This document shows, in pieces, positions 23,495 to 36,200 of a stretch of DNA of 64,000 bases (the first letter of the stretch is position 1; each line of letters starts with the position of its first letter). Below the pieces are notes generated by a model. That model was not told where the DNA came from and searched no databases. It saw only the letters and a list, made by a program, of their open reading frames with translations. The stretch comes from Tubiluchus corallicola (Eukaryota > Priapulida > Priapulimorpha > Priapulimorphida > Tubiluchidae). A program made the position numbers and the translations under genes. The DNA is taken from contig JAQGDQ010000825.1 in the NCBI GenBank assembly GCA_030141605.1, forward strand, positions 27,227 to 91,226, in the 5' to 3' direction.

Positions 23495-26434
23495 ATGGAC
23501 GACTTTCCTCTCAATTTGGTAAGACTTGTTTATTAAATACTAAAAGTAAAAACTAAACTAAACTTTAAAGCCAATCAATTATAAGTAATAAAGTTTCAGA
23601 TGGAAGACGATGTTGCAAACGTCAAAATAGAATACACGATTCTGCGTCGATACGTGACGTACAAATGCTTCTGTTTATTTTCTATGTTTCAGGCTCATCA
23701 ACAAGAAAGGATTGCAGAGAAGTTAATTAAACAAGGCAAATTTAAAGAAGCATTACTGTGTTATCAAAATGCCGCAGGTATGGTTGTGGTTTTCTCATAC
23801 ACTTTTCCTCGGTTTATGCTGTACGTAATGGTTTCTAATTGTAAGGATGTTGATTATTTTAGCTAGAGAATAATGTGGTAGAGTAGTTTTAACTGGCCGA
23901 TTAGCTTGCTAGTCAGACAATAGCTTTAGCTTTTAACTTGGTACTCGTCTGTTAACTGCATACTGTATGATAATTAATCCGGAATCTCACGTGCGTGCAC
24001 ACACGCACATTTGCAAGTAATTATTCAGATAACGTTAAAATGGTCATAGTAAATTTTTACAAGCGTTTTAAGCTCCGTCAGTATCCTTTTTGTATACAAG
24101 GGATCCTTATTAATGACAGGGCAGAATGATTTTAAGAACATCTTTCCAGTCATTTAGCAGATTTTTTCACATCTGCCTTGCACGTTCTGTAGAGAATGAT
24201 CCATATACATTTTTCTCGTATCTAAAATGAACAAAGTTACATTTGTAACCGTGGATATAGCTTGCATGCTATATTTCGTATGATGTAGTTCAGACGGCTT
24301 CTTTGAGTCCTTCAATTAGAAGACCATTTACTGCTGCAATGGAACCCATTTTTCTTCATAAATATTTAGAACGAAGTAACTTGGTCTGTTCTGACGTCAC
24401 AACTATAAAAACTGATGTTGCATGAACGAGACCAGCATCACAACGAAATAAACCACTTTATAGAGTTGCTATGCAAGCTAGTAACAAAATAGAAATATTT
24501 TGGTTATATTTATTTGTTTTGTTTGAAAATCAAAAAAGTACTGAAACAGCACAAGGTTTGTTACAAGAAACAAATGAAAAACATGTATCAATTTTCAACA
24601 TAAGCCTAACTACAGGAACAGGCATATAGCAATATACATATTTTCAATAGCCTTATGCTTAGCAAATACTTAAATCCACATTAAAACAGCCGTACCACTT
24701 TTCTGTGTGACCGTACATAGATGACAGATCACCATTGACTATATAGGTAGTTGAAAGTAAAAATAAATTGGACTGAAAAATTCAAATTGTCCAGTTTGGT
24801 GGTAATTGTTACCTAGTTATTATCCAAGTAAATTTAGAGGCCATTAAATAATCAAGCTTGTCTTTTTGCGATAACATATAGTCTGTTTTTTGCCATTTAA
24901 ACTTGCTTTATGTACTTATTGGATTCTGGGGCGTATCAACACTTTACTTCTCGCCCATCTCTATTGTGAATTTATAGTTGTTTATGTAATGATTTGGTTG
25001 AACAACTATTTGTGGTGTATAAGAAACACTATTAACTTAGTTTCTACGTGGTCATTGTTAATTACATGTATTTGCGTACCGCTTATATTCAAACAGGCTG
25101 CACAACTTCTTGTTATGTAATACCTTGCACCTGTTCATTATGTGAGACTTAATGTTTTTCTTGAAGTAAGACACAAGTTCAAACATGAACACATCAATAT
25201 TAATTATTTACCGTACCTTTACATAATTTATAAACTTAATACACCTTAAACATAAATGGCATATCTCTTTAAACTTAAAAAAATAACTAGGTTCGAAATG
25301 TATTAATATAACAGATAATATGGTCTTATTATTAGATTTTTTTAGTCGTTTTCGGTCGATAATCATATTAAAAATAGCATTAATAATATACAGTTATTTG
25401 TTATTCATTTAGTTTAAAACCAGTATGGCCTTACACGTACATGCAACTTTGCTTCTTTTAGTGTCACTATTGCATAGTCAAATTAGTTTGTTAGCTATTT
25501 TGCTTTTAATTAGGTAGTTTTGCCCATAGAACTCGGCTTAACTAATTTTGTTTTACAGAAGTTTACTCGGCGTTATAAAATGCGCCCTTTAAGTAAATAT
25601 GAAATTATACACATTTTCCGAAGAGAATAAGAATTTTTTCTAAAATGTGATGCTCTCAAACTTTGGCTCCCTAGGCTGTAGCATAGTTAGCCTATTGGTT
25701 AATACGCCCCTGATTAGATTTTATTCTAAATAATAAATAAACTTTGATTCTTTTAAATGACAGGATATTTGGATAAAAGCATGTGTCAGACTTCGGATCC
25801 GGTCGCTTTGCAGTCTCTACAGTTGCAGAAGCAACGTTATATAGACCACGAACAGTTAATGACTAGTCAAGCCGAACATTACGAATCTTTGCGCAAACAG
25901 AAGTCCGAACCTAGTGTAAACCATCGTGAAGCGTCAACTGTTGATGCAGACCTTCAACAGGCTCTTTCGAAGAACTTCGAACAATACGACACGCTTTTGC
26001 AGGTGTGTTTTCAAAAAGCTGAAACTCCGGAAGACGTGTTGGCGCCCAAATCGCAAGATGAAATCATTCGTTCGGCCATCAAATTTCCGAAACCCGAGCA
26101 GACGGTGATCGAGGAATTGCAGCTGAATAAGCAAGAGTTGCGTAATTTAATTCAAGATTTGACACAACGCTTGGAGGTGACAGAGCAAGAAAATCGCAAC
26201 CTGAGAATGGCGAATAAAAGACTGTCAGAGAAAGTGCGCGAGTTGACCGACCGAGTGAAACGTTTAGAACATAGTGATCTTAAATCTTTGTCGAACTCAA
26301 GTGCCAGTTTAAACATCGACCTGAAAGACAGCAGTAACATTGCTCTTTCTAGTGGTCAACACAGCCCTTTAGTGACTACAAACATTGATCTGCCAGAGCT
26401 CGCTCCTTTAGAATTGCCACACTTTGAATATTAA
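23495..26434 (+). CDS. NRBF2: Nuclear receptor-binding factor 2 homologue (NRBF2)
   Basis: Three coding exons: 23495-23518, 23693-23777 and 25764-26434, all GT-AG, joining in frame to 259 aa (human about 287). In vertebrates NRBF2 is a regulatory subunit of the autophagy class III PI3-kinase complex (ATG14-VPS34-VPS15-Beclin 1), where it dimerises through its coiled coil. Residues 1-8 (MDDFPLNL) and 9-36 (AHQQERIAEKLIKQGKFKEA...) match the vertebrate start and MIT domain helix 1-2. Exon 3 begins GYLDKS, completing the MIT region. Residues about 151-206 are a heptad-rich coiled coil, and the carboxy end is a Pro/Leu-rich PELAPLELP tail as in vertebrates. The middle is poorly conserved. Start chosen by alignment to the family. 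It converges on RNF103. Confidence 0.92.
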
Positions 26435-26918
26435 TGCTGGAGTTTGGGTCGTTAAGGGATGGTGACTCTCGTGTTTTGGATATAAGCAAGTGGTGCCTCC
26501 TGGTGTTTGTTTTTCCTAGTTTAGACAGGTGAGCTAGGTCAGGAAATAGGCCATTGGCCTCATTTCACAGTTAGGATATGAAAGTAGTGAGTCACCGGTA
26601 TGCGGCAAAGATGTAAGTTTCATTTCTTCACATTTCGTCATGTCATATTATTGTTAATTATCATTATACCAGTTACTTAATGTTTTGACGTTGGCTTAGC
26701 AGAAAGAATTTTTAATTTTTCTTCAGATAAAACGAAGTCGAACGCATGTCGCGTACATCTCGCAAAAATTACTGTACCAGGCTGGCATAAATAGGGTCTC
26801 TTGTTTTATATGCTTAATTCATTGGTCAACTGTTCTTGTATATATGTTTTATATAACTCATTATATAGAAGGTAATTTTCGTTCTTTGATGCTGTGAAGC
26901 CAGATTGTATAAAACTTT

Positions 26919-26924
26919 AATAAA
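26919..26924 (+). terminator. NRBF2 polyadenylation signal
   Basis: AATAAA lies 485 bp downstream of the NRBF2 stop codon, before the convergent RNF103 stop at 27299. No canonical signal for RNF103 was seen in the 375 bp between. Confidence 0.6.
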
Positions 26925-27298
26925 TTTTGAACATCAAAAAACAGTCTGTAGGTGTTAGTAACAGTTTATATCATCAAGTTCTGTATGTGAATTCTCTGTT
27001 TTAAATCCATCTTAGTGAAGGTTGATCACGCATGTATACAAAAATGTATGTAGAAAAAGTAGCCGATAACAAAACATCTCATAATGATATGTTCCATACA
27101 TGACACCAGCTATATTATTCTTTCACAGTAAAATAACCAATAATTTCAATGCAAGCATGCTAGTTTTTGATGCACTAGTGCAGCTAACAAAGTGTCTGAG
27201 GAATCACTTTACCTGACGTCACATGTGAACTTGTCTTCACTTGAAGTCACACTTGACTTGTCAAGTTCAAATATTTTGGGTTTCACAAAATGTCTAGC

Positions 27299-30200
27299 TT
27301 ATGCTGCTTTGGGTTTAGACTTGTACGCAAGCCAGCGACACACGGGGCAACAATGATTGTCTCTTGTCAGCCAGAGATAGATACAATGCCGATGAAATGC
27401 GTGGCCGCAAGGCAAACCACAAAGTTCTACAGACGGCAAATACGATTCCAGGCAGATCACGCATTCGTTGCTGGGTATGACATCGTTCGGGGCTGCAGCA
27501 TCAATATGTTTACAGCGTGTATCACCACTGCAAACCTTTTTCTTAGATACTTCGATGCCATCATCATCTGAGCTGCTGGTTTCACTGCAGCTGTTGAGAG
27601 TTGTGCCAAATTCACTCCCAGTTTTTACATCAGGTGAACTATCACATTGACATTGCTTACAGATATTAACCGCCGACTTTTCTAAGCACTGATTTGGTAT
27701 TTGTAAGAAATGAAAGACTTTTGAGAAAAACCGCAGCACTATCTTTTTCTTCAGCTGTGTTACTGCACTGTCTACAATCTTTACTTCATCAACTGGCTTC
27801 TCATGTGTGGTTGGTATTTTGCGCAAATGTTTCTGCATTAGACAGGAGGATTCCTTGCAAGTTTTCTTATACTGCCATACGGGTAGTTTACTAATGTACG
27901 CGTGGGAAACAGTGGGTTGTAGCCAGAAATTTGGAACTGCCATGCGCTCGATCAGTAATTCAATGCCTTCCTCCAAATCCACGTCGGTTCTCATTGGCCG
28001 GCTAACGGATGGAGCAACGGGTCGAAACAGATACGGCACATCGGGAAAGCTCCAAGTGAGGTTGCCGATTAATTCATCTTCATTTCGGTTTCGACTGAAG
28101 TACTTGTTGACCGCAAGTCCACACAGCCCGATTAGCACGAACGCGCCGATAGCTAAACCCGGTTGAGTTTTATACAAATACAAGTCCCTTCGCAAAAAAT
28201 TAGCAACATTCGATGCACTACAATACTGAAGACCCCGTAAAGCAAAGCCGAAAACGTACTGTACCGTAGGCAGCTGGTACACAGCTAATAAAGGTAACCA
28301 AGCAAGAATTAACAAAACATTATATTTGACCACTGTCCATGCCAACTGAGCAGTCGAATATAGGAAATTTACGTGAAACACCAGGAATAATTCAAACCAA
28401 GCCAGCAAGTTTGTAATTACCAAGCTAACCAAAAATAAATCGTTCACGCTCGGGTAGAAAGTAGTAATGCAATAATACAATGTACTAAAGTCGAATGTTT
28501 CGCCAGGCAAAGTTCCATATACAAGTGTTTTGTCACGAGTCACTATTATGTACTGAGGAGGTTTGAGTTCCAAACCTCTGATTTTTGTAAGCGAGTGCAA
28601 ACTGTTCAACTTTAATGCTCCAAACTTTGCTCGTCCGGGAAATTTTACACTTAGAGCGGACATAAACATGGGCACTTCGGTCAGTCTGGACGCTAAGATT
28701 ACCCGGACTTCGGACGCCCTCTCCTCATACTCTAACCAGTCGGAAAAGAGTTGTTTTTCAGACCGTATGAGTTCTACGCGCGACGCGAGCTGCTTGTTGA
28801 TCCACGTCATGATGCTCTGAGGTTGCCGAGTGTTGGTGATGGTGTGTAAGGTGACGTTGGCTTTTGCATGGTTACCCCTTGGTTGAGCGAGTACGAAACA
28901 AGATGAAAGCCAGCCTCGATTCGTACATAATCTGAAAACACATAGAAAAACAAGAAAATGAAGATATCACTTACAATCTGTAATGCATCACTATTCCAAA
29001 ACGCTCGGTATATAGTAAGACCTCATTCAATGACAGTAATGTGTTTGTAAAATGTGAATTAAAGCTAAATGAAGCCAAGTGAATGTGAAGCCATAAATGA
29101 TGTGAATATATAGGGAAATGGGGCTTTATTCTATTGGTAATCATGACACATGACTGTGTAATCAATAGGACATAGGTCATGTAAATCTCGTATAATATGA
29201 GTTTTGTTGGACATACAGGTGGTACATTATTGTTTCTGGGGGGGGGGGGGGGGTTGTACAAAAATAATGAGTAATAGCACATAACAATTTATTAAAGCGC
29301 AAGGAAACCCTCTCGTCTCGAAATTTTATACCACTTACATACTGCCTTTTCGCATGTAGGGCTTGCGTTGGTCGTAACACTGCATAAAACGTGTAAATTT
29401 AAACTCCCAAGATGACCATTAGGCGCAGCCATTTTAATGGTAGATCGTTTGAAACAAGTTTAGATAACACTGAGTAAAGTTTGAAAAAATTATCAGAGCA
29501 TTCGTAGCGCACACGTTGCTGAGTAAAATTTTAAATTGCTGTATCTTGTCAATAAGATTAAAGATACGTTTTTGGTTAGTGAGTGGTGCACCCTGGAGGG
29601 GGAGTCAGCGACATTTTACCAACTGGCACGGACATTTTAAATGATTAGTCTAGTTACATAAGTGTTTCCAGCAGGTAAGCGGAGTGCTAAGTAATGTAGA
29701 TTTGCATGGAAGGTTTTTGGGACATAATTTAACATCGCTTTTTCTTAATTTAAGTTGTGCGTAGGTGACGTCATGTAACGGCGTGATTGGAACAGTACTG
29801 CGGGAGATTTAAAATGAAAACAAACAAGAATTCCTTTCAACGCGAGTACGATACAATGCATAAAATTGCTGTAAAGTAATATAATTTTTTAAGGCGATTT
29901 TTCTGAAACCTACTTCAGGTTCCCCTTTTCTTGTCCTTTAAATGAAAATACTGCTGAAATAACAGAGAAATTATTATGCCCTCAGAACTTAGTGTGACAA
30001 CTGCAAACGTACAAATCGAAACTTCTGAAACTTAAAATTTTTGCTTACAACTTAATACAAGTTAAAAAATTTGACTTGAAATTTTGTATCATTTGCATGC
30101 TGTCATACGCGTTCCCATGATGATCGTTATGCGCAGCCGTTTTAACTGTAAATCATTTGAAACAAGTTTAGATAACATAGCGCACTCTTCACTAAGCAAA

Positions 30201-33200
30201 AGTTTCACGTACTTTATATTGTCATTAACATGGATGAGAATGACAAATTGCAAAAAATTCTGAAACAGGCCGGGGGTTTTGGTGCAATTTTGTGACCATA
30301 GAGAACCTCTAAGTGGACTTAAAATATCAATTACCTTGTTTCATGCATAATTTAAAATACCCAACTATCAAGGATACATGATACCTAATTGTCTCAAAAA
30401 CGCTTAAGTACTGGCCGCTCCTATGCAAAAATATATAAAAACTGTCTGCAATTGACTCAAATAACTCCGTACAATTGATTCTATAGTTTTATACATAGAG
30501 ATATACACGTGGTTACACTGATGTACGTGATGTAAATAAACTGACGGCCTGCCAACTAGCGGTCAGCTTGTGAAATAATGTACTGGGTCCGTAAAAATTT
30601 TCTCAACAAATTTACGTGATTTACAAAAATGGCACTACTGGTCTTCCAAAAACTCGGAATTCCGCGTATCCACTGAAAATTCTCATCCCTGCATTAAGAC
30701 TAATCATGTTTTTTTTTGGTGAGTCAATGGTGCAAACTAGTACGGTGATACAGTGACGTTTTACCAGCTAGTGCAAACACTATTATTATATTAAAACATT
30801 AAATCGTTAAGAATTTCTTTTTCAATTACATAACGATATGAAACAGGTAAGCGTAATGCAAAGTAATATTATAACTTTGTATGGAAAGTTTTTCATGATA
30901 TATTTTCAAATTTCCCTTTCTACTGTTTTAATGAACAAGCCAAAAACACGACTATAGTAGGTTTTGCTACTTGATTACATACCTTCTATCCAACTTACAG
31001 TCAAATATGCCAGTACGGATACCAAATCGATGCAGTTTATTCGATAACATGTTCCAGTTTGCTTGTCCCATTAACAAAGACGACTCAGCTTTGACTTGTA
31101 CCAACCACATGCTGTCTTTGGTATCTTCCACCTACATGATAATCATTCAGTGTATAATATATAATATATCAAGTATTAGATTATAAAAAGAGCATTTTTA
31201 TTATTCATATATTTAATAATTTAGAAAAACAAAATCACCACTCTTGTCGCTTATTGTACCGAGTACGCGATTGCAGTATTATCTGACCCATTTGATTGTC
31301 AGTCTACTACAGTAAAGTACTGAATTAGTCTATGCTGCCATCTACAGTCATTGTTTTACTCTAATTGTACAAAGTTTGTCAGAGATTGATTTTTGTTTCT
31401 AAATATTATTTCCTTTTGCTTTGATAGATATTCGTTAATCAGAGTAATTAGATTGTTAATTTCATGCTTTAATTCTGGTTCTAACCTTCTTATTCAAGTT
31501 AAGATAGAGAAAAATTATAACATTATAACACAGCTTTGAGTTCACCCTCAGTTACTGGAGTGAATATTATCTATGTTTTACAATAAAAATGACTGCAAAT
31601 TTCTACAACTCTGCTCCTGTGACTAAATCTGTTGCACTAAACTATAACGTATATAATTTATTGCAAATGATTCCTACTTGATATGTTGTGTCCTACAAGC
31701 CGATTCTTGCACACAAATCATTTACTGATAACGTGAGATAACATTTTTAATAAGGTTTAAAGCAAAAGTCAAGTCTCTCGAGAAGTTGAGCTTATTCTAA
31801 TATTTGAGAAAAATGTTAGAAAGTTTCAGCAATGAAATTATGACAAGCGTCTAGTGTAATTAATAATTTCAATTTATTTCACGCTTGAGCGCGCTCATTT
31901 TGGTGAAAAATGGCGTCATCTGGTTACCGTGCAATAAAAACAGTTATTCTGCCAAGTGCTTCAACAATCTTTTTTGACTTATAGAGCGAACTCTATAAAC
32001 TAAGTAACCCACCCAGTACCTACTGTATGCTCGCAAGTTTACATGTGTATCTGAAAGTCAACAAAAGTCTGTAAATTAATTACATTTACTCAATTAATGT
32101 ACAGTACTTACACATTTTACAATATAATCCTATGGGTTAAAGCCGTGTAACCACTTTAACCTTGGTCATAATTGATCAAATGACTAATTTTTACATAAAC
32201 ACAGTTAAATACAACGCTAGAATAACTGAACTTCTGAGTGAACTGTAGAAATTTCTCAATGCGTACCTTCATCACAGCTTGCTTCACAGCATTCACGCTG
32301 CCCAGCAGATACCAGCTTACGTCATTTTTTTCAAATATGCCGGCAGCGACATTCGTTTGGCGGGAGATAAAAAATATTTAAATTTCTTTAAGCAAAGCAT
32401 TCTATGCGCATATATTGTGTGGTGATTTCTTGTATATTAAAATGCAGTAAATGTTGCTCGAGGGCTGGTTCTTCATTTAACAACTTTTCAGCTAAGGTAA
32501 CCGAGTGGACAATAAGTTTAAGATGCTTCCATCTAATTGCAGATTTACTTGCATAAGAATATGACATCTATAATGGCAAATAATGTTTACATGTTTACCT
32601 CTGCTAGGACTAGTGGCATGAGCTTTGAGTAATATCATTTGAGTCGTTGACAGCATGCATATCATTTGAGTCGTTGACAGCATGCATATCATTCGAGTCG
32701 TTGACAGCATGCATATCATTCGAGTCGTTGACGGCATGCATATCATTTGAGTCGTTGACAGCATGCATATCATTTGAGTCGTTGACAGCATGCATATCAT
32801 TCGAGTCGTTGACGGCATGCATATCATTCGAGTCATTGACAGTATGCATATCATTCGAGTCGTTGACAGCATGCATATCATTCGAGTCGTTGACAGCATG
32901 CATATCATTTGAGTCGTTGACAGCATGCATATCATTCGAGTCGTTGACAGCATGCATATCATTCGAATCATTGACAGCATGCATATCATTCGAGTCATTG
33001 ACAGCATGCATATCATTTGAGTCATTGACAGCATGCATATCATTTGAGTCGTTGACAGCATGCATATCATTTGAGTCGTTGACGGCATGCATATCATTTG
33101 AGTCATTGACAGCATGCATATCATTTGAGTCGTTGACAGCATGCATATCATTTGAGTCATTGACAGCATGCATATCATTTGAGTCGTTGACAGCATGCAT

Positions 33201-36200
33201 ATCATTTGAGTCGTTGACAGCATGCATATCATTCGAATCATTGACAGCATGCATATCATTCGAGTCATTGACAGCATGCATATCATTCGAGTCGTTGACA
33301 GCATGCATATCATTTGAGTCGTTGACAGCATGCATATCATTCGAGTCGTTGACAGCATGCATATCATTCGAGTCGTTGACAGCATGCATATCATTTGAGT
33401 CATTGACAGCATGCATATCATTCGAGTCATTGACAGCATGCATATCATTTGAGTCGTTGACAGCATGCATATCATTCGAGTCGTTGACAGCATGCATAGA
33501 ATTTTGTTCTTTTGCAAGATAGAGAGCAAAACTTCAATAATGCACGCAATTTTTATTTGAATTTTCGGACAAGCGATACGTGCGCCACCTTTAGAATACT
33601 AAAGTAAGTCCAAGCGCCCGTTGACATAAACATTTTTACTCTAAGACAAAATTTCATTTGTAGCAACGCAGTAACTAAATTTCAACAGGTATTGACAGCA
33701 CTTTTCAAGAGGTAGACTAGACTAACCTCCTCGTAGAAGTGGGAACCACATGTGAAGTCGACTGACGAGGATGCACGCTCAGATTCTGAAGAGGTGGATG
33801 TGGCATCTGAATCAGCCACAGAGTGGAATTCTTCTTCCTTCGTGTCACCTGAAAACAAAGATGAAAATACAGTAAAAGATATTCGTAAGTCGAATGCAGG
33901 AATGTTAGCTACTGGCAAGATTGGTACAGGTAAATTTGGTATGATCCTTACATACAAGGAATTTTTGGTACTAGATAAATCTATTATAAGGAATGTTTGG
34001 TAGAAGGAAAATATGGTACAAGGAAAGTCTGGTACTAAGAAAATATGGTACAAGGAAAGTCTGGTACTAAGAAAATATGGTACAAGGAAAGTCTGGTACT
34101 AAGAAAATGTGATTCAAGGAAATTCTGGTACTAAGAAAATATGGTACAAGGAAAGTCTGGTACTAAGAAAATGTGGTACAAGGAAAGTCTGGTACTAAGA
34201 AAATATGGTACAAGGAAAGTGTAGTACTAAGAAAATGTGGTACAAGGAAAGTCTGGTACTAAGAAAATAGGGTACAAGGAAAGTGTAGTACTAAGAAAAT
34301 ATGGTACAAGGAAAGTCTGGTACCAAGAAAATATGGTACAAGGAAAGTGTAGTACTAAGAAAATATGGTACAAGGAAAGTCTGGTACTAAGAAAATGTGA
34401 TACAAGGAAAGTGTAGTACTAAGAAAATATGGTACAAGGAAAGTCTGGTACTAAGAAAATATGGTACAAGGAAAGTGTAGTACTAAGAAAATATGGTACA
34501 AGGAAAGTCTGGTACTAAGAAAATGTGGTACAAGGAAATTCTGGTACTAAGAAAATATGGTACAAGGAAAGTCTGGTACTAAGAAAATGTGATACAAGGA
34601 AATTCTGGTACTAAGAAAATATGGTACAAGGAAAGTGTAGTACTAAGAAAATGTGATACAAGAAGTCTGGTACTAAGAAAATGTGATTCAAGGAAATTCT
34701 GGTACTAAGAAAATGTGGTACAAGGAAAGTCTGGTACTAAGAAAATATGGTACAAGGAAATTCTGGTACTAAGAAAATATGGTACAAAGAAAGTCTGGTA
34801 CTAAGAAAATATGGTACAAGGAAATTCTGGTACTAAGAAAATGTGATTCAAGGAAAGTCTGGTACCAAGAAAATATGGTACAAGGAAAGTGTAGTACTAA
34901 GAAAATATGGTACAAGGAAAGTCTGGTACCAAGAAAATATGGTACAAGGAAAGTGTAGTACTAAGAAAATATGGTACAAGGAAAATCTGGTACTAAGAAA
35001 ATGTGATTCAAGGAAATTCTGGTACTAAGAAAATATGGTACAAGGAAAGTGTAGTACTAAGAAAATATGGTACAAGGAAAGTCTGGTACTAAGAAAATGT
35101 GATACAAGGAAAGTCTGGTACTAAGAAAATATGGTACAAGGAAAGTCTGGTACTAAGAAAATATGGTACAAGGAAAATGTAGTACTAAGAAAATATGGTA
35201 CAAGGAAAGTCTGGTACTAAGAAAATGTGGTACAAGGAAATTCTGGTACTAAGAAAATATGGTACAAGGAAAGTCTGGTACTAAGAAAATATGGTACAAG
35301 GAAATTCTGGTACTAAGAAAATATGGTACAAGGAAAGTCTAGTACTAAGAAAATATGGTACAAGGAAAGTCTAGTACTAAGAAAATATGGTACAAGGAAA
35401 GTCTAGTACTAAGAAAATATGGTACAAGGAAAGTCTAGTACTAAGAAAATATGGTACAAGGAAAGTCTAGTACTAAGAAAATATGGTACAAGGAAAGTCT
35501 AGTACTAAGAAAATATGGTACAAGGAAAGTCTAGTACTAAGAAAATATGGTACAAGGAAAGTCTAGTACTAAGAAAATGTGATACAAGGAAATTCTGGTA
35601 CTAAGAAAATATGGTACAAGGAAAGTCTAGTACTAAGAAAATATGGTACAAGGAAAGTCTGGTACTAAGAAAATATGGTACAAGGAAATTCTGGTCTACA
35701 AAACTGAGCCAAGTCACTAACTTAACGAAAGTCGTTATTAATATTTAGGTGAATGTAATAACGGTATCACTAATTGTGGGAAAGAGGTAGGCAACCATGT
35801 TTCAAAAAGGTACAGTGTTCTAAACTTGTGTGCTGCATCTAGGAATCAAACGAACCTATATTACACTAAAATTGAATTTACTACTGACTGGTTTCCAACA
35901 AACTGTTCATTGTCAAGGCATCTAAAACAAAGAAATTTACCAGAATTTAGAAACAACATCGAAATGCAATTCTGTAGTTAGATACCCAAATGATATTATG
36001 ATAAACTATTCTATAGATAATTTAGAAACTTACCTTGCAGATTACATATCTTAGATGCCTTGACAATGAACAGTTTGTTTGAACCGGTCGGCAATAAATT
36101 CAATTCTGGTGTAGTTACATCTATTTGCCAAATATGGATGATTGAACCAATATTAGTCCAGTAAATATTTCCAGGGACTTATAAGCTTATAAACATTGAT

